Part shown: piece after piece, positions 25,015-36,692 of the stretch
Layout: each line of letters begins with the position of its first letter
Position numbering within the stretch: the stretch's first letter is position 1
Assembly (NCBI GenBank): GCA_004352715.1
Contig: SCFE01000021.1
Span: forward strand, 2,318,703-2,382,702
DNA: 64,000 nt
DNA from: Hofstenia miamia
Lineage: Eukaryota > Xenacoelomorpha > Acoela
Direction: 5' to 3'
Program-made: the position numbers and the translations under genes
The notes under the pieces: generated by a model
Databases searched by the model: none
What the model saw: only the letters and a program-made list of their open reading frames with translations
What the model was told of the DNA's origin: nothing

Positions 25015-25539
25015 TAGATAGTTTTGTTCTATTTTTAGACTTTTCAAAAGCCTATGATAAGTTTTCCCATAAAATTCTACTAGAAAAACTGAAAGAGATT
25101 GCAATTGGAGGAAATTTATTAAAATTAATTTGGTCTTATTTTACAAAAAGAACACAAAAAGTAATGTTCATATCCGATCAGAGTAATATAACAAGAAATG
25201 TTCTTAAAGGATCAGGTCTTGGTACTTTATTTTTTTACATTTTTAAAAAAAACTTGCTAAATTACTGTGATGCTACAACTAAATTCTTATTTGCTGACGA
25301 CTTAAAATTACTTAGTAATGAAGTCGAAAACATGCAATCAACAAAGGTGATATTTTTAGAATTGAAAATTTTTAAAAACGTTGTTCGAAGTTGATTTTAA
25401 ATATTATGGACTATAAAAAGAGATTAATTGAACAAAATTTATTGCCTCTTTCAATGCAATTTAAACTCATTGTTCTTATTCAATTTAGCAGTATGCTGAC
25501 TATAAGATTGATTTTAACATCTTTGACTCTGTTTATCTA

Positions 25540-26700
25540 CAGTATGTCCCATAAGTTACAATGAATTTTTATTAAATAATTTTTTATATAATATTATACA
25601 TATTTTAATAATAAATTAATCCAAAACAATGGTCATGTGACTATTTGCTTATATTATATTTATTCTTCGGTGAAAAAATGTCTTTTGATTACAATCAATA
25701 TATCATTGAGTACCGAATTGTGGCAGCAGTGTGTTTTTATGAAAGTGATGAGAATATAAGTCTGTGCGCAATATAAAGGTAAAGATACATAAAGCATAGG
25801 CTGATAAGCTTTACCCCCTCTGGCTCCATACTAGACAAACCCAGATTTGTCAGCCCCGATAAGCGAGGAGATCATTTGGAAGAGGTAAATAATTCTATAA
25901 TATAAGATCCGAAACAATCAGTTTGATGTCGTTCTGATGCATTGAATATTCCCAAAACAACATTACACAGAATGTTGACAAAAGACTTGGAAAATAAGAA
26001 TTGGAAGCCAACAAAAGTTCAATTTCTTAGCCGAGATAGCTATCCTAAAAAGTACGACACGTTACAAAGAAAACGAAGACTCTTCTTTATAGGCGAATGT
26101 GCCGTTTATGCAGTAGGCAAAGGCCAAATTCGTGTTTCTATGTGGTCAAAACGAAATCGTCACTTTTCGGAACAAATTACATATCAATCAATAACAGCTA
26201 TGGTATGAGCTGCCATGTCAGAGAAATGTCTTATTGGGCCCTTTTTCTTGGAAGGCGGTGTTACTGCAGATAATTATGGTCGGATACTAAGAAAAGAATT
26301 TATTCCTTCGCTTCATGCTGGTCTGAAATTTTTACCATCACATTTCGAACTGGATTGTGGTCCAGCACATACTGCAATAGCAACTCAATTTCTTAAGCGG
26401 CTCCTTTCAGCATCATTCGATTGGAAAACCTGTCCCGACTTCTTGGCCAGCATGTAGCCCTGACCTCACGACCTAAGATAACGCATTAGGGGGTATTCTA
26501 AAGCCCAGAATTGTTGCAAGGAAGGCACAAAACAAAGAGGATCTGAAAGTTATTATTCAAGATGAGGAACTTTTAGAAGAATGCGATTGTGTATTGAACT
26601 GGGCGGTCTGCAAGTTGATGCTTGAGATTAATGTTTTGTTGATTATAAAAATTGTTTAGTTTATTTTTATAAAAGTCTTCATAACTTATGGGACATACTG
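25540..26700 (+). mobile_element. Second mariner/IS630-type element inserted in the LINE, TA duplication
   Basis: The ends CAGTATGTCCCATAAGTTA and TAACTTATGGGACATACTG are perfect inverted repeats, flanked by TA (25538-25539 and 26701-26702). The element is 1161 bp and contains a decayed transposase. It interrupts the LINE's C-terminal region downstream of the FADD box. Confidence 0.9.
25678..26640 (+). pseudogene. Decayed mariner-type transposase
   Basis: A start at 25678 (MSFDYNQYIIEYR) leads to a stop after about 32 residues. Later segments in shifted frames match a DDE transposase: FFIGECAVYAVGKGQ, where the first catalytic Asp appears replaced by Gly; MSEKCLIGPFFLEGGV; and ELDCGPAHTAIATQFL, with the second-Asp motif. 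A TGA follows ITAMV at 26206-26208, and stops follow FLASM. It cannot encode an active enzyme. Confidence 0.75.
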
Positions 26701-27789
26701 TATACATTCCGAAACAAAGATTATGGCTCTACAATAAAACCCTTTCAAGTGCAAAATTAATAAGAAGAGTAAAACATATAAATTCTTCTTTAACCGCATC
26801 AATAAATTAGCAAATTACATTCATCTAACTACAAATATTGATCTCTTTGATAGATCTTCAAAAGTTAAAATGCAATTAAAAGATTTACTTAGACAACAAT
26901 TTATTGATTTATATGCATCTAATAATAATTGCACTAATTCTTTAGTTTGTAATTGTAATATATGCAATTCTAAGAATTTGCTTTACAAGAAATATTGAGT
27001 TTTTTTGAAATATGTTAAATAGTGAAATTTGTTTGCTTAATAAGCAATAAAGTCTTTTTGTATTGTATTGAATTGTATTGAAATTACTATTACTAGATAT
27101 TTAGTATTTCACTATGTAAAGCAATGCTCAATTGAAAACATTAGCTGTACTTTAAACACAAACAAATGGGTTCACAGGGGGCGTAGGAATTGTATGTTTC
27201 ATGCACGCAGGTATAGATTTTAGCTTGTACATAAATGAAAGTAGGTATGCCATTTTCTTACAAAAATACAATGCTTAGTTTAGAGTTAGTTCTTCATCTG
27301 CACACATTAATATTTTAGATTTGCGGTGTAACAAGAATGATTTGTATTTGCTTTGACATGTATTCAAACTAAACTTAGAAGTCTCATTCACAGAGGGCTT
27401 GAGTTAGTTTCGCTTTTGGGCAATAAGCAACCCCCGGGAGCCCTTGGCCTTCTCTATAAGTTAGGGAATCTTTACGGTTATGGTTGGTAGATAAAACATG
27501 ACACTACAACATCAACTTTCCTAACATGTAGCAAACTAGAAATTTGAACAAATAATGCCTTTATTGGTTTGTGGGTTTTATGTGTATCTTCATATAAGAG
27601 CTGACAAGATAATTGACATTATTTGTGGACATTGAGGGAGAAATTAAAATTTGTGAACTGCAGTTGATTACTCTTTGTTAGACTTTAGTCATCACTCTTT
27701 AAAGACATTGCTTCAGCCAGTGGTCAGAATTTCTTTGGAGCTGAGATAAGCCTAGCGATTGTAACCTTGTTGGATAAGTTAACTAGCGC

Positions 27790-29060
27790 TTGTATTATAT
27801 TATATGGAATCAAAATGGAACTTGATAGTGCTTAGCTGGACGATTACACACGTCAAGCTATTTGCTGTGTTTTTAAAATGTCTTGTAAACCTCAGTATGT
27901 GTGATAGTTCAACTTTCATAAAATAATCAGAGTAAGTTATATTTCTTCTTAATTTGAAAAGAACAGAATATACTTTATTAAGACGTGAGTGAATGTTGTT
28001 CCAAGTAAGATCATTTGCTAATATTAGCCCTAGGTAAATTGTTCTAGTTTTCCATGGTAATTTGGTATTGTAAATAGTTAGGGTTGCAGTGGTTTCCAGA
28101 CAACTTGAATACAGAAGAGCCTCACATTTAGATACATTGAATTGCATAACATTCATACTAGACCAATAAAAAAGTTGTCTATCTCATTTTGCAGGTGAGA
28201 TATACAATTATTTCCGACATTTAGGAGTTTGCAATCATCAGCATACATAATGGCATACTGCAAAATGCAGTCTGGTAAATCATTAATAAAGATAGGAAAA
28301 ATCTAACTTAAAAAACAGATCCCTTGAACCACCAATTGTAACTTCTTTTTGAGAGAGAATATGTGTCCATTTATGCTTACACATTGCTGTCGATCAATAA
28401 AATAAGAGTGAAATAAAAAGATAAAGTCTTCTTAGAATCCAAAAAATGTCAGCTTATAAAGAATTAGAAACTGTGAAATTTTATCAAATACTTTACAAAA
28501 GTCTATCAGATGCAAGAGAGTTAGATAGGATAGTCTTTTCTAGTTCCATAAATTTTGGGGATTCTTTGAATAGCATGTCCATCGTTACTTTATTAGTTTC
28601 AAAAAGAATATACTTATATATGTGCTTGCTTGAACGCTTGTTTAAAGTGTGTACGGTTAGAAAAGAATAGAAATATGAAATGTTTTTGAAGACATTTTTG
28701 AGGAATTGGAACGTAATTATACATAATGGAGAGCTATCTGTTATACAAGTTTTTTATGGGATCACATGATGAAATGCCAGGAAGAATGCTTGTATCAGAA
28801 AGTATTGATTTTATTGTTTATGATAATACATCATTGAGATTAAGAATAATTGTTTCTTCGTAGTATATTTGTAGGAGTTGAAGTAGGTTTTGTGAAGGAA
28901 ATGAAATAGTGATCAGATATATGATGATCTAAAGGTAGAATATTTGAATATATCATCAGTTGATAGCAAAAAACTTATTAGCTCAATCAACAAAATCAAG
29001 AATTCAAGAATTGGATTACTGTTATGTTGACATTTTAGTTTATTTTCGGTTTAACTACAT
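27790..29060 (-). pseudogene. Second LINE relic: endonuclease end, RT active site and RT C-terminus
   Basis: On the minus strand, the segment at about 28945-28900 encodes LPLDHHISDHYFISF, which contains the SDH motif near the end of APE-type endonucleases. Further along, about 28255-28205 encodes YAIMYADDCKLLNVGNNC with the YADD catalytic box. The open frame 28156-27800 continues with MNVMQFNVSKCEALLYSS, YLGLILANDLTW and VLFKLRRNITYSD, the post-palm region. The spacing between the endonuclease end and YADD is too short for an intact ORF2, so there is an internal deletion plus frameshifts. It ends about 110 bases before the next receptor exon. Confidence 0.8.
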
Positions 29061-29169
29061 TTGTAATAGAATTTTCAAACTATTCATGTGGTAGTGAATG
29101 GAATATATTTTGGTATTGGTTTTTAGAAAAAACTAGATTACTACATGTAATTTACTGAATACAATTTAG

Positions 29170-29434
29170 ATGTGAATGTAACAGCAAGTGTAGAAAAATC
29201 ATCTTCTAGAATTATTGTCGAAGTAAATGTTGAAAGTTCTATGTCTGTTGTTGACTTATATCTTGCACAAAGAGGAAGTCGGCTCAACATTCTTTACGGA
29301 TACACAAACGAACACTACATTTTCGTTCTTCCGGCAGATTTCAATTTTGAAAATATCACCTGCGTTGTTGTTACAAATGCCATTACTAGAACTATTTCTT
29401 TACACTTGATGGATGAATCTACCGAACCTACCAG
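29170..29434 (+). CDS. Receptor exon: membrane-proximal tandem domain and stalk
   Basis: Acceptor ATACAATTTAG is followed by a 265-base exon that begins in phase 1 and ends with two bases (AG) before the donor GTAGAA. It encodes a paralogue of the preceding exon's domain, from VNVTASVEKSSSRIIVEVNV to FENITCVVVTNAITRTISL, then a short polar stalk MDESTEPT. As in its partner, only the F-strand cysteine is present. NVT and NIT are possible N-glycosylation sites. The change to phase 2 at the 3' end matches the next exon, whose first base completes AGT (Ser). Confidence 0.85.
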
Positions 29435-29758
29435 GTAGAAATACATATTAACATATTTTCAAATAGTTAATAGATTTTAATTGTAACGTCATCAACAAAT
29501 TAATCATTAATCATTAATTTATTTCTTAACAAACATCAAATCAATCCCTTTTTTGTCGAGGTGATATCAGTCTTATAGCATTTAATGTAAAATTCTATAA
29601 AATTACATGTCAATAGATTTATCAATACTACGAATATAAGCAAATCTTCTGACTAATCGCGAAAGGCCTAGTGATTCATCAAAACTTAACTTTAATTAAG
29701 TTTTGAAGAATAAAATATGCACTTGGCATAGCACTCCACAAAATGTTTTTTGCATATA

Positions 29759-31014
29759 CAGTGGGCTACCACAAGTTTTTAGCCACCTGTGATTTTAATG
29801 ATATTTTTGAATTTCTTAATAGTAATTGATCTTTTTCTGGTATAATTTGTTGATATTATATAAATGTTACTTGTGAATACTGATTAAATAAGATTTAGCA
29901 ATGAAAACACGAAGATGCAAAATATTGGTGAATTTAAACGAGGGCAGATAATTGTGTTGCATCAGTGTGGCAAGTCAAATCAAGAAATTGCTTGGCGTTT
30001 CAAGCTTAATCATCAAACAATCAATAATATTGTTAATAAATTTAATAAAGAGGGCCATTGCAGCATTGAACACCGTTCAGGAAGACCCCCTATCGTGACA
30101 GATCGAATGAAAAGAGTATTGAAAAGGGAAGTCATCAAAAACCGCCGTAAAAGTGTCAAAGATGTTGCTACTGCCATTGAAATGTCACCCTATGCAGTAA
30201 GAAAAGCTTTAAAAAAATTAGGATACCAAAGGAGAGTCGCAAGGAAGAAGCCACTGATTTCTAATGTCAACAAGAAAGAGCGAATGGATTGAGCGCGAGA
30301 ATTTGAGTGCAAAGATGATAAATTTTGGAAGTCAGTAATATGGTCAGATGAAAACAAATTCTGTCAGTATTCAAATTCAAGGCAGGTTTATGTTTGGAGA
30401 AATCAGATAGAGATTTGGAAGGCTGAATGTTTGCAGGCCACTGTCAAACATGGTGGGGTAGATTTTATGATGTGGGGTGCTGTCTGGTTCGGAGGAAGAT
30501 CAGAGCTGATCTTCGTTGAAGAACGGTTGAATGATCCAAAATATCGTTAGATATTAGAGAAAGGTCTATTACCAATATTTGAAACTAATATGGATAAAAA
30601 TGTCTATGTTTTTCAAGAAGATGGTTCTCCTTGTCACACAAGCAAAGTTACTCAAGCCGGGGAGGATTACACGGTATTAGGTCATTACCATGGGTGGCCC
30701 AAAGCCACATGAATGTGATAGAAAATGTTTGGGAGCACATTGATCGAAAGCTTCGGGAATCTGCGAGCAAGATTTCATCGGTATCAACTCTGAAAGCAAC
30801 CTTGTTAAAAGATTGGGGTAACATGAACCAATCAATCATTGATAATTTGGTAATGTCAATGAAAAACCGCATAAAAACCCTAGAAATGGCAAAAAGAGGT
30901 TCTACTCCATACTAGTTGTTAATATTATCATTTTTGTTATGTTGTTATTGAGTAATTAAAGTTTAAAATTAAAGATATTTTTTTCTTCTGGCTAAAAACT
31001 TATGGTCGCCACTG
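29759..31014 (+). mobile_element. Tc1-like element with TA duplication
   Basis: The left end CAGTGGGCTACCACAAG and the right end, reverse complement CAGTGGCGACCATAAG, both continue into TTTTTAGCCA. Both ends are flanked by TA (29757-29758 and 31015-31016). The element is 1256 bp and contains a broken transposase on the + strand. Confidence 0.9.
29915..30914 (+). pseudogene. Inactivated Tc1 transposase
   Basis: The first 125 codons are open: a paired-like HTH (QEIAWRFKLNHQTINNIV), a GRPP basic motif (RSGRPPIVTDR) and a second HTH region ending at KKERMD. A TGA at 30290-30292 stands where related proteins usually have Trp. Beyond it the frame continues with SVIWSDENKF (first catalytic Asp) and YVFQEDGSPCHTS (second Asp). 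A TAG at 30548-30550 and a frameshift near 30655 follow. The last frame has MNVIENVWEHIDRKL with the catalytic Glu of DD34E. At least three lesions make it dead. Confidence 0.85.
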
Positions 31015-31513
31015 TAGAGATCACACAATTAGGAAAGCAACAATGTGAAGTAATAAGCAAAAAAAATATCAGCTGAGCAGACTACAAGCCGGAGGCCTGG
31101 AATACTCTTGAGAAAAAAATTAGAATACATTAATGTCATTATCATACGATTAGTAGAATTGAGCTATTTTGCAACGAAGAGACTTCAAAAAGTATATTAT
31201 GAATACAAGTGATGTTAACTTTATTTTTAATTTTTTGTAATTATGCTATATATACATGTATATATATATATATATATATCCACAAAGTTGGAAGAGGATT
31301 TACTTTGTGTCGGGTCATTTGCTGTTTTATGTAGATTTCCTCTCACCTTCACATTTCATAGAATTTTAAATGCTCAAAAACCAAATCTATTGAACGTTAT
31401 CCCTCAGCTAATTGACGTTTCTTATAACTGAGGATACTGTTATTTGGTTTTATTCAATTGTCTTGTGAGTGAAGTTTAGTTATTATAAAAGTAAAAAAAT
31501 TTTGCAATTTCAG

Positions 31514-31724
31514 GATTTATCAGCACCAAGATGTGTTTTTCTTGGTTTTAGTGATGGTTGAAGTCTTGATGACGATATGGAAATTGTGTGCACAGAATGG
31601 GTTACAAAATTTCAAACTTCGTCTGTTCACGAATCTACCAATATGCCACCTTCTAAAACTCAAAATCTCTTTGGCAATTTCGAATATCATGAACAAACTT
31701 TCACATTTGACAATACATATATAG
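31514..31724 (+). pseudogene. Possible dead exon (cytoplasmic-tail-like), one in-frame stop
   Basis: The segment sits between an acceptor-like TGCAATTTCAG and a donor-like GTATAC. One frame reads DLSAPRCVFLGFSDG, then a stop, then an acidic, Ser/Thr-rich stretch including MEIVCTEWVTKFQTSS and NLFGNFEYHEQTFTFDNTY. This composition is unlike random AT-rich DNA. It could be a fossil exon of this or a related gene. Homology is untested, and a different frame is also open without an obvious product. Confidence 0.3.
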
Positions 31725-32477
31725 GTATACAATAATTCTCATTACTTTAAGATATGTTGATTTTCTTTCAAGAATGATTGGCTGCTAAGAATTCAATTTT
31801 GAAAGATTAAGCTCTAGACGATTTGCTGGCTATTCACTAGCTGTCATTTACTCAGTAGAATTCTTATGTACAATTTCAAAACATGCATGAATGCTTTAAA
31901 GAATAACCACAGTTATTTTCTAAGTCTCATGTTCAATTTATATATTCATTTATACAATCATTTTCATTGAATATATGAAGAAATACTTCGGTTGTCTCAT
32001 TTGAAGGATTCAATCTAAAAATACCCATTCCTACACAAATGAATGATATGAGATTTATTATATCAAGCAAATTTCTCTAGCGTAAACAGGCGTTTGTGAT
32101 AAAGTAATGTAGCTGCTTGCAAACATTTTGGGCGACTGTTACAAAGTCACTATTGGAATAAACCACTTAATTTGGGAGGNGGGGTGGTGTGCATTTGCTA
32201 TATTCATGCATTTGCAGATAAATAAATATGGAATAAATAGAATATTATTCGGTATTTTTTCCAAATACAAAACTATATCAAACAAGCAAACTTTTTGGTT
32301 ACTTTCATTTTATTGAATTACTTCCATATATTTTATAGTAATAATCAATATTATTGAAATTATACAACTATCATAACGTACTCGGAATTTAAGTCAACTT
32401 TCAAGGCACAATACTGGACCTAAACTGCATTTGCAACATAAATAATTTTAGAAAGTGTTCTCAAAAATTCATAGACA

Positions 32478-33420
32478 GTGTCTTGTACAATCAAGAAAAT
32501 GGTTGTAGAAGTTATTTATTATTACTCTATGTATTTCAAAGAGTATTACAGAAACATGATATGTAAAAATAAAACGAATTGGATAGTGAAACAAGAAATT
32601 GCAAACCCCACTAACAAATCATGTCATCAAAAAATGCAAGGGAATTTTCAAATGATTAGAAAGGAGCAGCAGAAAGATTTCCCTGCTATAGGTAGTGTTG
32701 TATCTATGTCTACAATACACCGCCAACTTCATATAAGAGGATCCCAAGCAAGTGTGCACACATCGCTGACCACAACAATGCACAAGCAAGCTTGCCCTCA
32801 GCTTGCCAGTTGTCCCAAATCTATTTAGAGAAACGTCTGTAGTTTTGGAAAAAAAGCTTTATGTACTGAAAAATGTAATTAGTTCATTTTAGGCATGCGG
32901 ATCAAAGATACCTGGGGAAAAAAAATCGAAGCCTATGCCGAAATAGCACCCCTCCTACAGTGAAGTATGGAGTGATTCAATGGTGCTCTGAGGATATTCC
33001 TAAGCATTAGATATGCATTGACGGAATAAGGGAATCGGCAAACAGCATATGATCCCAAAAAAAGGTGTCATGGCATTAGTAAGGAAGCTTAAATATGGTC
33101 GTAATTGAAACAACTCCAAGCATACAATTGAATCCACCAAATCTTGGACATTGAAAAACTCCTGGAGCCTTCTTTTTAGTTACCACACTTGAAATCCATC
33201 GAGAATTAAATAATCTAGCCGAGTTGAAGGCATTTGCTCATGAAAAATAAGCCAAGATTTCGAAGAAATGCTGTTAATATCTTCTGTTTGAATATAGTTC
33301 TGAAAGAAAAATCTTCCTGCAAAAAATATTACAGGCCGTATTTCTAAGGGTTCCCCTTATTTAATGATAGTTTGCTTAAGGAATTGTCTTAGAAAAAAAT
33401 TCTATCCTCAGTAAAATACG
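32478..33420 (+). pseudogene. Strongly decayed Tc1-type transposase
   Basis: One open stretch contains VVSMSTIHRQLHIRGSQAS, like the second HTH of Tc1 transposases. In later frames, segments such as HTIESTKSWTLKNSWSLL and EGICS...KISKKCC recall the region from the second catalytic Asp motif to the C-terminus. Many stops and frameshifts separate them. No terminal repeats were identified. Confidence 0.6.
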
Positions 33421-33600
33421 CGGCAGTTGCAGGACCTTAAATAAATTTACAATTAATTTATTAATGAAAGTCAAAAGAATACAATAAAAAATTATATTAA
33501 TATTAATAGTAAAAAAATTTTGAAATTATGCTTCAATCTGTTTTTTCTATATTATTAATTGATAACTAAGAGCAATTTATTCTAACGTTAATTTTTTCAG

Positions 33601-33704
33601 TTCAATTATTGGCAGGGATTTGTTGTACTTTATCATTGGAATATTTATTGGCTCAGTCTTCATTATATTAATCGTCGTATTTCATTTCCTTTTGATACCA
33701 AGTC
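33601..33704 (+). CDS. Receptor exon: transmembrane segment
   Basis: Acceptor TTAATTTTTTCAG is followed by a 104-base exon and donor GTAAGT. The first T completes Ser with AG from the previous exon. The exon then encodes SIIGRDLL and a roughly 25-residue hydrophobic helix (FIIGIFIGSVFIILIVVFHF), ending at IPS plus one base. A single helix after a short stalk makes this a type I membrane protein. The last C plus GA of the next exon gives Arg, so the juxtamembrane region becomes basic. Confidence 0.85.
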
Positions 33705-33905
33705 GTAAGTGGTTTTCTGATAAATATGCTATTAATTTTTACTTAAAGTAGTTTTAAAACTAATACCATTAGTATAGAAAAGAATGAAAAATTGTAGATT
33801 AGAAAGAATAATATTATCCTGGATATCGATATAAATATTTTGAAATATTTGTACAAAATTATACTATGAAATAATGCATATAATATATAATGTATAGATA
33901 TACAT

Positions 33906-34630
33906 TAGTGCTGGATCCGGTCCGGTTAATCCAGTCTAGTTAAACCGGTTAATCTGTAGGAGCCGGTTGAGCAGTTTAAAACTGGTTAAGTAATTCTATC
34001 CTTCATTGAAATTATATTGATTAGAATGTTTGCGGTGTTACAAAACAATAGAAATTGTGGGAAAGGGTTCAAAGATTTATATTGTTGTAATTCTAGTCCT
34101 AATCTACATTTGTCTTTCAATTTATCGGTTAAACTAAGTTTAGATATTTTTTGGGTACAAGATAAATGAATATTATAAAATTTTCATAAAATCATAGCAC
34201 TAGGGTTTTTAGAGAATGGTATTTCTATAACAAACTAGCAATCATCCTAAAGCAAAAGTTTTAAGCTGATTTCTTTCTAGGTAACAAAGCTACCCCAACC
34301 TTAGATTATTGATGTTTTTTTGAATTTTGGTAAGCAAAGTTAGGATGATTTCCATATTGTGCAGACAAAAAGTAATTAAAAAATGTGGAAAAGAAACAAT
34401 ATCAGGTTCTTCCAATTTGATTTGAGCTCAAAATCCTATTGTAGTTTTTCTTGGGGTAACAAAATTACATCACACTTCGCTTAAGCGTTATAGAATTGCA
34501 ATAACGTGCGGACTATTTTAAAAAAATATCAAATTTGTCGGAAAAGGATGCATAAATTCGGTTTGTTGTTGCTATATATACTAGATTTCAAGTCATTCAT
34601 AAAGTTTTAAATTTAGTCCTTTTTTGCGTA
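33906..34630 (+). repeat. Dispersed repeat with CCGGTCCGGTTAA end, copy 1
   Basis: It begins TAGTGCTGGATCCGGTCCGG and matches 50716-51110 along most of its length, through shared blocks such as GCGGTGTTACAAAACAATAG and GTCCTAATCTACATTT. The TAGTGCTGG start suggests a hAT-like terminus. Relative to this copy, the second lacks an internal block around 34150-34480. No partner inverted end or ORF was seen. Confidence 0.65.
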
Positions 34631-34640
34631 TGACCACATA

Positions 34641-34642
<2 letters not shown>

Positions 34643-34689
<47 letters not shown>
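34643..34689. repeat. (TA)n microsatellite
   Basis: Uninterrupted alternating TA. Confidence 0.95.
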
Positions 34690-34691
<2 letters not shown>

Positions 34692-35947
34692 TACGTAAAT
34701 TCACAATCAAATATTGAATTGCGTCAACCGTTAGTGAAATAATCCCGTTAGCACAGTTAACTTTACTATTGTGAGACCGCTCAACAAAAAATGTAAGGCC
34801 CAATAATGATTGGTTTCACAACAACAGCTATTAAGATGCGATGTTCACTATGATCTTGAACTACCCCAGAATATTTTTATATAATTATCGTTATGATTTA
34901 GAAAATGTGAGACATTTACTGGATAACAGCCAAATATAACTAAAACACTATTCTAGAAATTGTATTACTCTATTTTCGTTCAATTCATTTTGACTTGCAA
35001 TATTAAGGATAGTACATTCAAAGAATATCATAGCATTTTACATCATATGTCTAATATAATAAGAGAAATGTTATAGATTTTATTTGGAAACATTATTAGT
35101 CATTCAGCTATCGCATTGTTTACTTCCATTATTTTTATATTTTATTGAAACATGTATAAACTAATTGCAAGATTTGTATTGAGTATGCCTATGTACATGA
35201 ATTTCCTACCGAACTGCGTCTAGATAAGGCATACCGATAGATTTAGAAATAAAACATGTCAGTTTGCAACGTCATTCACTACATATACAAACTAGAACTG
35301 TGATTAGATCATGCCAGAAAGGCCGTTTGCTTCAATATAACCTTAATTGGGAGCAGTGTAACAGAGCTACCTGCATCTGCATGCTCTTATGTTAGTTTTC
35401 TCTCTGTTCAAAATAATTGTTGACTTAATATAGTTGGTTTCTACTAACCATCATAAATTCCTCGATACATGTTTTCACCGACAATAACTAGGATTTATTG
35501 CAATCAGGAGATACTACAATCGGACTAGATGAGCATTAGAAACTTGTATTATACCTGCTCTACATTTAAAATTCATCAGGATTGTCCAGTGGGGTGGCGA
35601 TCCAATAGACTTTGTGGGGTAAGTTGGTGTGCTATCGAGATGAAATTTAAGCGCCAATATAAGGGTGCTTTCTTTGCTTTCTAAAATCAACTTCAGAAAT
35701 ATTCTTTAGCATCAAACCGCACTAGTGAAAAATAAACAACTCGTCAAAAGCTGTTTTTCAAAATTCTGATTTCCTAAATGAACAATAAGATTGGTTCTTG
35801 AACTGACTAAAAAGCAATCAGTGAAAAATGATTTCGAAGGGCACATTAAAACGTAAATTTCAATCAACAACGTGTATCTTATATATGAAATGAATTTCTT
35901 CTCATTATTTATACATGTATATATGTATATATTTATATATTTGTTTA

Positions 35948-35954
<7 letters not shown>

Positions 35955-36009
<55 letters not shown>

Positions 36010-36258
36010 AATACATATACATATATATACATATACATATATAATTGCATAAAACTTTGTGAAAAACCAATTGCCAAAACTTTTTATATATATATNNNNN
36101 NNNNNNNNNNNNNNNNNNNNNNNNNNNNNNNNNNNNNNNNNNNNNNNNNNNNNNNNNNNNNNNNNNNNNNNNNNNNNNNNNNNNNNNNNNNNNNNNNNNN
36201 NNNNNNNNNNNNNNNNNNNNNNNNNNNNNNNNNNNNNNNNNNNNNNNNNNNNNNNNNN
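35955..36258. repeat. (TA)n microsatellite running into a 163-N gap
   Basis: Alternating TA occupies 35955-36007, with TACATA variants after it. TA repeats also border the gap 36096-36258 on both sides, so the gap is probably a longer TA tract. Confidence 0.9.
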
Positions 36259-36514
36259 TATATATATATATATATGTATAGGGGTTCCGTGGATATCTCT
36301 ACGGAACGTTTATGTGGTGGGGTAAGGTGGATTCAAAATATTGCTCCATGAACAAGCCAGTTATGAAATAGCCATAAAATTAGTAGATTATTAATAGAAT
36401 AAATTCTTGAGATGTTTTGCCACGCTTAGATTACATAATGAAAAACGTTAAAAATTTCGAATTATATTAATATATGTTAATCTAAATATATGTAGTATTT
36501 TGAAACTTATTTAG

Positions 36515-36639
36515 GACACTTAAACTGTAAAAAGAAACCTAATTTCACACCACAACCAAATGCTAACCATTATGAGGAACATTGTTTTCAAAATGCTAAT
36601 GTACCAGAAGAAGATCCCTATTTGCATCCATATAATTAA
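36515..36639 (+). CDS. Receptor terminal exon: cytoplasmic tail and stop
   Basis: Acceptor GAAACTTATTTAG is followed by GA, which completes Arg, and 40 further codons: HLNCKKKPNFTPQPNANHYE..., ending EEDPYLHPYN, then TAA at 36637-36639. The tail is short, basic near the membrane and acidic distally, with three tyrosines. YLHP fits the YxxP pattern recognised by some SH2 domains (Crk/Nck type). No consensus ITIM or ITAM spacing is seen. AATAAA follows 54 bases after the stop. Confidence 0.8.
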
Positions 36640-36692
36640 TAGACTATTTTTGTTTTAATCTTGTGGTTAATGATTTGTTAAGGAATGCTGTA

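Larger units (their letters stand above)
23280..27095 (+). pseudogene. LINE retrotransposon relic split by two DNA transposons
   Basis: LINE sequence occurs in three blocks: about 23280-23820, 25017-25539 and 26703-27095. Block one has pre-RT and finger motifs, such as ISNAFNDYF in one frame and a WKQTIIHPF-like segment, with frameshifts. Block two continues with DSFVLFLDFSKAYDK (RT motif with catalytic Asp) and FLFADDLKLL (the FADD form of the active-site box). Block three encodes a C-terminal region with a Cys-rich CNCNICN stretch, then AATAAA and a TTGTATTGTATTG-type tail. It is probably a CR1-like clade element. Stops and frameshifts make it non-functional. It fills the intron between the receptor's third and fourth visible exons. 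Confidence 0.85.

Noticed and set aside
35712-36351. Long ORFs on both strands across the TA repeat
   Set aside because: The YIYIYI translation is an artefact of alternating TA sequence and Ns.
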